Assembly (NCBI GenBank): GCA_946479905.1
Contig: CAMLIA010000115.1
Location: 1 to 14,260 of the forward strand
Length of the DNA stretch: 14,260 nt
DNA from: an uncultured Frankiales bacterium
GTDB lineage: Bacteria; Actinomycetota; Actinomycetes; Mycobacteriales; SCTD01
Direction of reading: 5' to 3'
Shown: one piece after another, positions 1-7,303 of the stretch
Layout of the letters: every line of letters begins with the position of its first letter
Position numbering within the stretch: position 1 is the first letter of the stretch
Notes under the pieces: generated by a model
Database searches by the model: none
What the model saw: only the letters and a program-made list of their open reading frames with translations
What the model was told of the DNA's origin: nothing
Program-made: the position numbers and the translations under genes

Positions 1-9
1 TGTCGATCC

Positions 10-53
10 GGTGGAGCTGAGGGGACTCGAACCCCTGACCCCCACACTGCCAG
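10..53 (-). repeat. Left attachment site: tRNA-Ala(GGC) 3' fragment
   Basis: Positions 10-50 are identical to 14220-14260 at the other end of the window (41 bp). On the minus strand the segment reads as the anticodon loop (CTGGCAG), the 3' anticodon stem, the T arm (AGGGG-TTCGAGT-CCCCT), the acceptor strand CAGCTCC and discriminator A of tRNA-Ala(GGC). Beyond position 53 the sequence no longer pairs as an anticodon stem, and no GGAGCTG 5' acceptor strand follows. It is therefore a 3' fragment and not a functional tRNA. This is the usual product of tyrosine-recombinase integration into the 3' half of a tRNA gene. Positions 1-9 would be chromosome outside the element. Confidence 0.85.
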
Positions 54-76
54 CCTGCGCGGTGCAGACCTGCCGA

Positions 77-100
77 GAACTGCTACCAAGACTGCAACCA
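77..100 (+). repeat. Left arm-type repeat pair (putative integrase arm sites)
   Basis: Two tandem, related 10-11-mers lie here: AACTGCTACCA (78-88) and ACTGCAACCA (91-100), 13 bp apart. The same pair recurs at the right end, inverted at 14128-14150 (21 of 23 bases match over the pair) and direct at 14152-14172. Short direct repeats flanking a tRNA-derived core are the known layout of arm-type sites bound by the N-terminal domain of tyrosine integrases. That role is inferred from position and repetition; no integrase is present to confirm it. Confidence 0.6.
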
Positions 101-178
101 CTGAGCCTTCAGGTGGAACGTCGAGGTCCGCCCGAGACGCTACCCGTGGACCGCTTGAGCGCTTCACTCAGACTCACG

Positions 179-1720
179 TCACTGGGTCGGCAGGTCTCGC
201 TTCGGGCCGGTGTACTGGAAGCACGAGCATCCGCTGACAAACGAGAAGGGCCGGATCTGGGCAGGCCCATCTTGCCGGTTGTCGTCGAAGTAGGTCTTGA
301 ACGTCGTGACCGGTGGGTACGCCGCACCGAGCCGCCCGACGGCCGAGAGCAGGCCCCCTGGCGTGAGCGCGGTTGCACGCTCGAGGGCGGCACGCAGGAA
401 GAAGGTCGTCTCGCAGTAGCGGCCCGTGGTCACGAGAACTCCCCCGTTGGACGTGTCCTCACCTGCCCGCTTCATGATGTTGCGGCAGAGCGCCTGGTTG
501 GGGCTGACGTCGCCGGGGCTGTGGGCGAGGTCGACGTCGGCGAACGGCTGCCAACCGATGCCAAGGGAGCCGGTCAGCTGAGCGGGAGGCGACAGAACCT
601 GGATGAAGGAACCCGGCCCGTCTCGGGACGAGAGGGCGTACCGCGGGCGGTAGCGCTGGTTCTCCGCAGCCAGCTGGAAGAAGACGACCACGCCGGCCAC
701 CAGGTTGAGGACGTGGGTGATGCCCTCGGTCTGGAACTTCAGCACGAAGCCTGAGCTCTGCGAGGCATACGCGGACGTGCTGTAAAGGGCCTCGTCCGCG
801 ACGCGCAGTCCGTGGCGGGCGAGGGCCGGCTTCAGGACCTTCGTCACGACGTCCCGGAAGCGCGGGTCGTCGTACGACAGCAGGCCGATCTTCGCGTTCG
901 GCGTGAAGTAGCCGAGTGCGACGAGCTGGTCGACGTAGAAGCGTGCGAAGCGATCCAGGAGGAAGTCCGCCGGGTCGTACCAGTAGCCCCGGACCGAGCT
1001 GGCCGCTGATTGGTTGAGGCTGCCGTACCCGTCGACGTAGACGGTGTTCGCCTTCGCCAGGCACCTGATGAGGTCGAGACTGGAACCGGCGCCGGCACCG
1101 ATGACGGCGAAGACCTTGTGGTCCTGGGTGAAGTGCGCGCACTCCGTCTGGGCGTTGTTGCCGCTGTTCGCGGTGGGCACTTGGTACAGGACGGGGTTGA
1201 TCTTGCGTCCGGCCAGTCCGCCTTGGCTGTTGATGTAGCTGACGAGCGCGTTGACCTGGTTCTTGGTGTTGCCGGTGGTGAGGTTGCCGAAGCCGAGGGC
1301 CTTGAACGCCTCGTCGGCGTCGCTGACCTCGAAGCCGATGTTGATCGTGCGGGTGCTCACGCCACGACCCGGCGCGCTGCTGGGCGGTCGGACGACACCC
1401 CCGCCCGTGCTCGCCGCAGACCCGGTCGTGCCCGTTCCGCCTGGTGCTGTGCCGCCGACGACGGGACTCGGAGAACTGCTCCCGGTTGAAGGGTCAGGGG
1501 TGATGCCGTTACCGCTCGCCCCCTGTGGTGCTGCAACGCCGGTTCCAGACGTCGGTGCCAGCCCACCGCTCGTCGTGCCAGCGCTCTGCTGCGAGAGCGG
1601 TACCGTCGTGCCGCACCCAGCCACGACCAAGGCGCCCGCGACCAGGGCAGCGACCGCGGTAGTCGACGTACGACGCGCGTCCCGCCCGCGCGACCCACGT
1701 GCGATGAGTGCGAGCTTCAC
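179..1720 (-). CDS. Lipoprotein substrate-binding protein, branched-chain amino acid/amide type (paralogue 1)
   Basis: Predicted 513-residue extracytoplasmic ligand-binding lipoprotein of the type I periplasmic-binding fold (LivJ/Peripla_BP_6-like), anchored to the outer face of the membrane. It has an Arg-rich n-region, a hydrophobic stretch and lipobox VAGC with Cys36. A low-complexity Gly/Ser/Thr/Pro linker of about 85 residues follows, then the binding domain from about residue 125, and the C-terminal signature CSCFQYTGP. The start is GTG at 1720, whose GTGA overlaps the TGA of the upstream peptidase; AGGAGA at 1725-1730 supports it over the longer reading from 1756. It is a clear paralogue of the product of 4470-5939, sharing GGLAG, CAxFTQDHKV, QRYRPRYAL/QQYRPRYAL and the Cys-rich tail. 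No ABC permease or ATPase gene lies in the window, so it either uses a transporter encoded elsewhere or acts as a binding or sensing protein. The ligand cannot be named. Confidence 0.85.
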   Translation of the reverse strand: MKLALIARGSRGRDARRTSTTAVAALVAGALVVAGCGTTVPLSQQSAGTTSGGLAPTSGTGVAAPQGASGNGITPDPSTGSSSPSPVVGGTAPGGTGTTGSAASTGGGVVRPPSSAPGRGVSTRTINIGFEVSDADEAFKALGFGNLTTGNTKNQVNALVSYINSQGGLAGRKINPVLYQVPTANSGNNAQTECAHFTQDHKVFAVIGAGAGSSLDLIRCLAKANTVYVDGYGSLNQSAASSVRGYWYDPADFLLDRFARFYVDQLVALGYFTPNAKIGLLSYDDPRFRDVVTKVLKPALARHGLRVADEALYSTSAYASQSSGFVLKFQTEGITHVLNLVAGVVVFFQLAAENQRYRPRYALSSRDGPGSFIQVLSPPAQLTGSLGIGWQPFADVDLAHSPGDVSPNQALCRNIMKRAGEDTSNGGVLVTTGRYCETTFFLRAALERATALTPGGLLSAVGRLGAAYPPVTTFKTYFDDNRQDGPAQIRPFSFVSGCSCFQYTGPKRDLPTQ

Positions 1721-3693
1721 GAGGTCTCCTGGCTGGGCATGTGACGGGTGAACCACTCGAGGACGCGGGCGGTGAGGTCGATGACGGCCGGGAAGGACCG
1801 GACCCCGTGGCCTTCCTGTGGGTAGACGGCCAGGCGAGACAGCACGCCGTGCTCGGCGAGGGCCTGGTGGAACTCCTGTGCCTGTGTCGGCGGGGTGCAG
1901 CGGTCCAGACCGCCGGCGACGAGGAGGAACGGCGTCCGGACGCGATCAGCGTGCAGGACGGGACTGCGCTGATGGAACAGACCCGCGGGCTCGGTCGGGT
2001 CTGCCCCGAGGAAGTGGCGGTCGAAGTGCGAGATGTTGCTGGTGTAGTGCTGGCTGTACCAGTCAGTGACGGGGGCGACGGCAACGGCTGCCGCCCACCG
2101 CTGGTCCTGGGTGGCGAGCCAGCACGTGAGGAAGCCTCCGTAGGACCCGCCCGTGAGACCCACCCGGGCGGGGTCGACGAGACCTTGCGCGACGAGCGCG
2201 TCGACGCCGGCGGTCACGTCCGAGGTGTCCGCTCCGCCCATGACGCCGACAATGCTTCGTGCGAAGTCCTGACCTCGGCCGGAGCTGCCCCTGATGTTCG
2301 GGCTGAGCACGGCGTATCCCTCGGCGACGAGCCACGGGATGACCGAGTGGGACTGCGGCCAGCTGCTGCGCGCTGCCCAGACCGGGCCACCGTGGATGCT
2401 CACGATGAGCGGGTGCGGCCCCGGTGACGCGGGCGTGACGAGCAGGCCGTCGATAGGCGTCCCATCGGGTGCTGACCACTGGACGCACTGCAGGTCGCCC
2501 GACACGGCTCTCGCGTATTCCGTGCCTTCGTTCGCGACAGCGGCGACGACTGCACCGCCCTCGTCACCGACCATCAGCACACGGGGCGGGACGGCATACC
2601 CCTCCTCCACCACGACGGCGACACCCGCGCTGGTCCACGCCGCGTACGGCGCCAGGGGGCCGCAAGTCGTCTCGCGGCTGGACCAGACCTCGGCGCAGGT
2701 CCTGGTGACGATGTCGTAGACGGCCGCGACGGTCTCCAGCCCACGCAGGCCGGTGATACCCAGCCTGGCTTCGTCGAGCCACTGGGTGGACGTGACGTCG
2801 ATGCCGTGGGTGTCCGCCCGCCGCGGTGAGTCTCCCCCTGCAGCGATCTGGAGATCACCTGCCACAAGGCAGCGGTCGGAGCAGAGGGCTTCGACGAAGG
2901 CGTACGCGGACCCTGCTGGCGAGGCGGACGGCCAGCCGATCTGGTCCTTGCTCTGGTGCAGGGCGGTGAGCTGCCCGTCCGCGCTCAGACGCGACAGCGT
3001 GGCGCCGTACCAGGAGTCCTCGGTCGGGTCGGGCGAGTGCACGATCAGCGAGTCGCTCGTGCCGCACCAGGCCGCTTCCCAGACGTTCAGCCCTGCTGGT
3101 GACCATCGCCTGACCCGGCCGGTGCCCAGGTCGTACTGCCACAGCGACCGCCAGCCGCTGTGGGTGAGGCCGTCGTGCACGTCCGGGTGCCAGTCCGGGA
3201 GCTGGTCGACTGACGTACTCGTCGTGCCGCTCCCGAGCCCGCCTGCCACGTCGGCTCCGAGCTCGGCGACGCCCAGCAGGACCCGCGCACCGTCCGGCGA
3301 CCATGCCGCGTACTCGACGGTGCCCGGCACCGGTGGGGCCGCGTGAACCTCCGAAAGCGCTCTCTCTCCAAGGATCAGGAGCTGGAAGCACCCAGGTTGC
3401 GCACGGTCGCTGAGGACCAGCACCCGGGTCCCGTCCGGGGAGACCTTCGCCTGGTGGCTCGAGGCGTCAGGTGCGAGCAGCGGGCGGAGGGTGTCGTTCT
3501 CGACGGCGTAGACCTGTTGCCGCGGGACGCCGTCCATGGCGTCGAGCACGTGGCCGGTGACCATGACGGAGGCCCCGTCCGCGCTGACGCTCGGTTCGTC
3601 CAGCCGGTGCGGCGAGCCGAACTGAGGCGCGTGTAGGCGCGTGAAGTGCTCCTTTGCGCGCTTCCACGCGTCGCTCGTCCGGATGTCGCTCAT
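1717..3693 (-). CDS. S9 family serine peptidase (acylaminoacyl-peptidase/DPP IV-like)
   Basis: Predicted 658-residue cytoplasmic serine peptidase: an N-terminal beta-propeller-like region with repeated W/S-PDG blades (about 30-400) and a C-terminal alpha/beta-hydrolase domain. The catalytic triad is visible as Ser517 in GGSYGG, Asp597 in GGLDRCTPP and His629 in EGHG. HGGP at 434-437 would form the oxyanion region. This is the S9C pattern, whose members release N-terminal residues or blocked residues from short peptides. The start is ATG at 3693. The open frame continues to 3873, but that would run through the promoter and palindrome at 3784-3807, so I reject it. No signal peptide is seen. It is the first gene of a two-gene operon with the downstream lipoprotein (4-base GTGA overlap) and is divergent from tetR. 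It differs in subfamily from the prolyl oligopeptidase at 8544-10592, so it is not a recent duplicate. Confidence 0.9.
   Translation of the reverse strand: MSDIRTSDAWKRAKEHFTRLHAPQFGSPHRLDEPSVSADGASVMVTGHVLDAMDGVPRQQVYAVENDTLRPLLAPDASSHQAKVSPDGTRVLVLSDRAQPGCFQLLILGERALSEVHAAPPVPGTVEYAAWSPDGARVLLGVAELGADVAGGLGSGTTSTSVDQLPDWHPDVHDGLTHSGWRSLWQYDLGTGRVRRWSPAGLNVWEAAWCGTSDSLIVHSPDPTEDSWYGATLSRLSADGQLTALHQSKDQIGWPSASPAGSAYAFVEALCSDRCLVAGDLQIAAGGDSPRRADTHGIDVTSTQWLDEARLGITGLRGLETVAAVYDIVTRTCAEVWSSRETTCGPLAPYAAWTSAGVAVVVEEGYAVPPRVLMVGDEGGAVVAAVANEGTEYARAVSGDLQCVQWSAPDGTPIDGLLVTPASPGPHPLIVSIHGGPVWAARSSWPQSHSVIPWLVAEGYAVLSPNIRGSSGRGQDFARSIVGVMGGADTSDVTAGVDALVAQGLVDPARVGLTGGSYGGFLTCWLATQDQRWAAAVAVAPVTDWYSQHYTSNISHFDRHFLGADPTEPAGLFHQRSPVLHADRVRTPFLLVAGGLDRCTPPTQAQEFHQALAEHGVLSRLAVYPQEGHGVRSFPAVIDLTARVLEWFTRHMPSQETS
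1725..1730 (-). promoter_or_regulatory. Ribosome binding site fixing the start of the first lipoprotein gene
   Basis: Minus-strand AGGAGA ends four bases before GTG at 1720. It sits inside the last codons of the peptidase gene and decides for the GTG that overlaps the stop codon, rather than the upstream ATG at 1756. Confidence 0.7.
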
Positions 3694-3783
3694 GCTCGTG
3701 TCACGTGCCTGCCGTCCGTGCACGATCTGTTGAATGGAGTTGTGACGCGTCCACAGCCAGCGAGCTCTCGCTCCACCGAGTTC

Positions 3784-3801
3784 CCAGACGCATGCGTCTG
3801 G
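3784..3801. promoter_or_regulatory. Palindromic operator, tetR/peptidase intergenic region
   Basis: CCAGACGCATGCGTCTGG is a perfect 18-bp palindrome between the divergent peptidase and tetR genes. It continues into GTATAACAGG. The same block, differing only at two central bases, sits at 11853-11879 between the other divergent gene pair. A palindrome of this size beside a tetR gene and next to a -10-like box is typical of a TetR-family operator. Binding by this TetR is inferred. Confidence 0.75.
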
Positions 3802-3807
3802 TATAAC
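3802..3807 (+). promoter_or_regulatory. -10 box of the tetR promoter
   Basis: TATAAC (5 of 6 to the sigma70-type consensus) directly abuts the operator and is conserved with the copy at 11871-11876. The -35 element is weak (TTCCCA at 3781-3786, spacing 15). A transcript from this box would begin near 3813-3814, which matters for the choice of tetR start codon. Confidence 0.5.
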
Positions 3808-3821
3808 AGGGGAGCGTCCGT

Positions 3822-4445
3822 GTGGCAAGAGAGGTGGATCCTGTGCCTGGCCCTCTGACCAACGCTCCCTCACCGTCCGGACTGGGTCGGCCGCGGGATG
3901 CGCAGAAGACGGAGCAGATCCTTCAGGCAGCGCGCGAACTGATCCTGGAGAAGGGCATCAACGTCACCATCGACGAGATCTCCCGCGCCGCAGGTGTGTC
4001 GAGGGACGCTGTGTACAGGCGATGGCCGTCCCGCCGTGACGTGGTGATGGTCGTGGCCATGCAGTGCCTTGCGGAGACCGTCCCCATTCCCGACACGGGC
4101 AGCCTGCGCGAGGACCTCATCCGCGTGATGACGGCAGGCTCGGAAGGGCTCGCCTCCGGTTCGTTCGGGCGAGTCATCCGGTCCCTCATCGCAGAGGCTG
4201 AGCGCGATCCCGAGTGGGAACCCGTGCTGCTGGCGGCTCATCAGCAACGTCGTTCAGACACCGCGGTGCTGCTGGAGCGAGCCCAGGCCCGCGGCGAGTT
4301 GGCGTCGACGGTGGACGGTGAGCTGCTCGTCGATCTGATCGCCGGAGTCCTGTGGTACCGGGTCTTGGTCGCTCGCGACCCGATGGCTCCGGGAGCGCTT
4401 CCAGGTCTCGTGGACCGTGCCCTGTCCGCGTTCACCTCGCCCTGA
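3822..4445 (+). CDS. TetR/AcrR family transcriptional regulator
   Basis: Predicted DNA-binding regulator, 207 residues from GTG 3822, a normal length for the family. The N-terminal domain contains the helix-turn-helix VTIDEISRAAGVSRDAVYRRWPS at about 48-70, preceded by the typical RDAQKTEQILQAARELILEKG helix. The C-terminal part is helical with no recognisable ligand signature. The only regulator in the window, it is divergent from the peptidase operon and has the palindromic operator 21 bases upstream, so it probably represses itself and the genes beside both operator copies. GTG 3822 has AGGGGAG at 3808-3814. If transcription starts about six bases after the -10 box at 3802-3807, that RBS would be mostly missing from the message. 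GTG 3843, preceded by AGAGGTGG, would then be the true start (200 residues). It ends 24 bases from the convergent lipoprotein gene. Confidence 0.92.
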   Translation: MAREVDPVPGPLTNAPSPSGLGRPRDAQKTEQILQAARELILEKGINVTIDEISRAAGVSRDAVYRRWPSRRDVVMVVAMQCLAETVPIPDTGSLREDLIRVMTAGSEGLASGSFGRVIRSLIAEAERDPEWEPVLLAAHQQRRSDTAVLLERAQARGELASTVDGELLVDLIAGVLWYRVLVARDPMAPGALPGLVDRALSAFTSP

Positions 4446-4469
4446 GCCGGGTACCGGTTCGGCGCCCCG

Positions 4470-5939
4470 TCAACCCCCTGACGTGATGGGACCGGTGTAT
4501 CGAAAGCAGCTGCACGCCTCTGCGAAGCCAAAGGTGCGATGTGCGGCGGCCCCGTCGCGCCGCTCCGGAGTGACCTCGGAGCGGAAGGTCATCGCGGACG
4601 GGTGGGTCAGACCTGCACCGAGCCACGCCAGGAGCGAGTTGCCAGTCAGGGGCTGCTGCGCGGGAGCTCGGGCGCCGACGGCGTGGAGGAAGCCGCCCGC
4701 CTCGCAGAACGTCAGGGCTGTGTAGCGGACGGTGGTCCCTGTGGGCTGCTGCCCATGGGCTCTCAGCAGCCGCAGGCACGCAGCTTGTCCCCGTGGCAGC
4801 TCAGCCGGCGGGACCTCAGACGAGTCGTACACGGGTAGCCACCCGAGCCCGACCGAGCCGCGGAGCTGGACGGCCGGGACACCGTTGGCCGTGAGCGCCG
4901 CAGGCGAGCTGGTGGAGGTCAGGGCGTACCGCGGTCGGTACTGCTGGGTCTCGGCAATGGTCGCGAAGACGAGAACCGCGCCGCTGAGGTCGACGACCCT
5001 GGTGATGCCCTGGGACCGGAAGCGAAGAACCGCGTTGGACAGCTGGCTGCTGATGCTGGCTGCGTCGCTGGCGGTCTTGTACGGGGTGGTGTAGACGGCG
5101 CTGGAGAAGCGGGCGCCGACGGCAGCCAGCGCGGGCTTCAGCTGCTGCTCCACGGCGCGGTGGTACGCAGGGGCGTCGACTGCGATGACACCCACCGGCT
5201 CGCCTCCGAACCAGCTCCGGCCCGCAGCTGGGGGCAGCAGCCGGGCGACGCGATCGAGACCGATGCCGTTGGGTGCGATCAGGTGTGGGAGCGGGCGGAG
5301 CGCGGAGGCGTCATCGGTCACGATGCCGTTGGTGTCGATGATGAGGACGCCACGCTTCTCGAGGCAGGTGTAGAAGCTGGTCGAGTGCCCGTGCCAGGAC
5401 AGGAGCGCAGCGACGACCTTGTGGTCCTGCGTGAAGAAGGCGCACGCGGCCTGCAGGACGTCATCGACGTTCTGCGACTGCGACGAGCTGATGTCGTAGA
5501 GCACGGGGATGATCCGATGGCCGGCGAGACCACCCCGTCGGTTCAGGTCGTCGATGACGATCTTCGCGTAGGCGCGCTCGTCCCCGTTGTCTGCGGCGTT
5601 GAAGCCGAGAGCCTTGCCGGCGTCTCCTGAGGAACCCTGGGTCAGGATTCCGACCTCCACCGGAGACCAGCTCGCCTGCACGGCAGACGGTGCAGCGACA
5701 CCGGGGCTCTGCGCAGCGACGGACCTCGACGGTTCCGCACCGGCGACGCTACCGCTCGGTCGCGAGGGCGTGCCCGCTGTGGGCTGAGGGGCTGCGGCCG
5801 GCATCCTGCCGGGATCGGTCGCATGGAGGCCTTGGCCGGGGTCCAGTGCGGTCTGCTGCGTCACTGGCACGGTCGTGCCGCAGGCGGCGAGCCCGCTGCA
5901 GAGGACTGCGACCGCCAGGGTGTGGAGCCTGCGATTCAT
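4470..5939 (-). CDS. Lipoprotein substrate-binding protein, branched-chain amino acid/amide type (paralogue 2)
   Basis: Predicted 489-residue extracytoplasmic binding lipoprotein of the type I periplasmic-binding fold. MNRRLHTLAVAVLCSGLAAC is a compact lipoprotein signal peptide with Cys20. A Pro/Ala/Ser-rich linker runs to about residue 95, and the binding domain to the end. It shares with the product of 179-1720 the post-lipobox CGTTVP-x-x-QQ, the GGLAG and CAxFTQDHKV blocks, QQYRPRYALTS and the C-terminal CSCFRYTGP, though overall divergence is substantial. The start ATG at 5939 forms ATGA with the stop of the FAD oxidase gene and is preceded by GGAGG (5946-5950, six-base spacing). It is the last gene of the five-gene operon starting at 11821. 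No permease or ATPase genes accompany it. A second copy in the same regulon suggests either two related ligands, such as the intact compound and a fragment, or different partners. Confidence 0.85.
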   Translation of the reverse strand: MNRRLHTLAVAVLCSGLAACGTTVPVTQQTALDPGQGLHATDPGRMPAAAPQPTAGTPSRPSGSVAGAEPSRSVAAQSPGVAAPSAVQASWSPVEVGILTQGSSGDAGKALGFNAADNGDERAYAKIVIDDLNRRGGLAGHRIIPVLYDISSSQSQNVDDVLQAACAFFTQDHKVVAALLSWHGHSTSFYTCLEKRGVLIIDTNGIVTDDASALRPLPHLIAPNGIGLDRVARLLPPAAGRSWFGGEPVGVIAVDAPAYHRAVEQQLKPALAAVGARFSSAVYTTPYKTASDAASISSQLSNAVLRFRSQGITRVVDLSGAVLVFATIAETQQYRPRYALTSTSSPAALTANGVPAVQLRGSVGLGWLPVYDSSEVPPAELPRGQAACLRLLRAHGQQPTGTTVRYTALTFCEAGGFLHAVGARAPAQQPLTGNSLLAWLGAGLTHPSAMTFRSEVTPERRDGAAAHRTFGFAEACSCFRYTGPITSGG

Positions 5940-7303
5940 ACTGCGCCTCCGGGGAAGACGGCCCCGGGGTTGAGCAGGCCGAGAGGGTCCAGGGTTGCCT
6001 TCAGGGACTGCTGGACGTCGAGCGCGACGGGCGTCAGCTCCTGCGCGAGCCACTCGCGCTTGAGCCGTCCGATCCCGTGCTCGCCGGACACGGTCCCGCC
6101 GAGGCGCTGGGCCCTGTGGAAGATGGCGTCGGCTGCGCGACGCTCCGCTCGCGGGTCGTCACCCAGCAGCAGGACGGGATGGAGGTTGCCGTCGGCCGCG
6201 TGAGCCACGGTGCAGGCCTGGACGCCCAGGTCTGCGGCGATGTCCACGACGGCACTCACCATCTCCGCGAGCCGGGAGGGCGGTACGCACACATCCTCGA
6301 CCAGGAGCGGGCCGAGTGCCTGCAGCGCGCCGAACGCGGCCCGCCGGATGTCGAGCAGCTCCGTCGCCTCCTGCGGGTCGTCGGTAACGGCCAGGTCCAC
6401 GGTGCCGCCGCGCGTCATCGCAGCGCTCAGCAGGTCGCGGACGCCGGGGGCATCGTCGAGCTGCACGATCAGCACCGCGCCGGTGTCCGAGCCGAAGCCG
6501 GTGCCGCGGGCACGGTCAAGGGCTGTGACGACCAGACCCTCCATGAGCTCCAGCAGTGTCGGGGTGGTCGTGGCGACAAGCGCCTCGGCGGCGACCGCGG
6601 CGCTGCGGACGTCACCGAAGCACGCGAGCGCAGTCACTTGCGGGGGCGACAGCGGGAGGAGCTTCAGGGTTGCGCCGACCACGACGCCGAGCGTCCCCTC
6701 AGACCCGATGAAGAGCTGCGTGAGGTCGTAGCCAGCGCTGCGCTTGAGCGTCCGCCCTCCGGTGTGCAGGAGGCGTCCGTCGGCGAGCACGACCTGCAGA
6801 CCGAGGACGGATGCACGGGTGGCGCCGTACCGGGCGCATCGGAGACCCCCGGCGTTCGTCGCGATGTTGCCGCCGATTGTGGACGACTCCCAGCTGGAGG
6901 GGTCGGGGGCGTACATCAGGCCGTAGGGCTTCGCGGCCGCCGAGACGGCAGCGTTCACCACCCCGGCTTGTGCGTCAGCGGTGCGCGCGTGCGGGTCCAG
7001 CGCCTCGATCCTGGTGAGACCGGAGAGATCCAGCACGAGCCCGTTGGTCGTCGCGAGGGCACCTCCGGACAGTCCTGTGCCGGCACCACGCGGGGTCACC
7101 GCCAGTCGCAGGTCGGTGGCGGTGCGCATGACGCGCTGCACGTCGGTCACGGTCGCGGGCGAGACCACGGCGAGCGGCAAGCCGCCTGGCATCCCGGACT
7201 CGTCGGAGACGAACGCCGCACAGTCCTCCGGCGAGGTACGCGTCCGGATCCCTTTCAAGGCCGCGACGACATTGTCCGCAAGCACGGAGGAGGGCGGCGT
7301 CAC
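5936..7303 (-). CDS. FAD-binding oxidoreductase, GlcD / D-2-hydroxyacid dehydrogenase type
   Basis: Predicted 455-residue flavoenzyme of the VAO/PCMH family, the group holding glycolate oxidase subunit GlcD, D-lactate dehydrogenases and D-2-hydroxyglutarate dehydrogenases. FAD-binding motifs are PRGAGTGLSGG (71-81), PDPSS (133-137), GGNIATNAGG (144-153) and GYDLTQLFIGSEGTLG (191-206). The catalytic/metal region is intact: HAADGNLHP with His368 and His375, then SGEHGIG with Glu408 and His409. Members oxidise 2-hydroxy acids to 2-oxo acids in the cytosol, passing electrons to an acceptor other than NAD. There is no GlcE or GlcF partner, so a single-subunit dehydrogenase is more likely. Start GTG 7303 overlaps the stop of the upstream hydrolase as GTGA. 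In this operon of peptide and ester hydrolases, a released D-2-hydroxy acid is a reasonable but unproven substrate. Confidence 0.88.
   Translation of the reverse strand: MTPPSSVLADNVVAALKGIRTRTSPEDCAAFVSDESGMPGGLPLAVVSPATVTDVQRVMRTATDLRLAVTPRGAGTGLSGGALATTNGLVLDLSGLTRIEALDPHARTADAQAGVVNAAVSAAAKPYGLMYAPDPSSWESSTIGGNIATNAGGLRCARYGATRASVLGLQVVLADGRLLHTGGRTLKRSAGYDLTQLFIGSEGTLGVVVGATLKLLPLSPPQVTALACFGDVRSAAVAAEALVATTTPTLLELMEGLVVTALDRARGTGFGSDTGAVLIVQLDDAPGVRDLLSAAMTRGGTVDLAVTDDPQEATELLDIRRAAFGALQALGPLLVEDVCVPPSRLAEMVSAVVDIAADLGVQACTVAHAADGNLHPVLLLGDDPRAERRAADAIFHRAQRLGGTVSGEHGIGRLKREWLAQELTPVALDVQQSLKATLDPLGLLNPGAVFPGGAV

Noticed and set aside
10..110. A complete tRNA gene at the left end
   Set aside because: The 5' anticodon stem, D arm and 5' acceptor strand are absent; only the 3' part to about position 53 matches.
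3694..3873. Longer N-terminus for the S9 peptidase (open frame to 3873)
   Set aside because: It would translate across the palindromic operator and the tetR promoter; similarity to the family begins only after ATG 3693.
4446..4469. Bidirectional terminator between tetR and the second lipoprotein gene
   Set aside because: The 24-base gap holds only a weak GCCG/CGGC stem without a T-tract on either side; not convincing enough to annotate.
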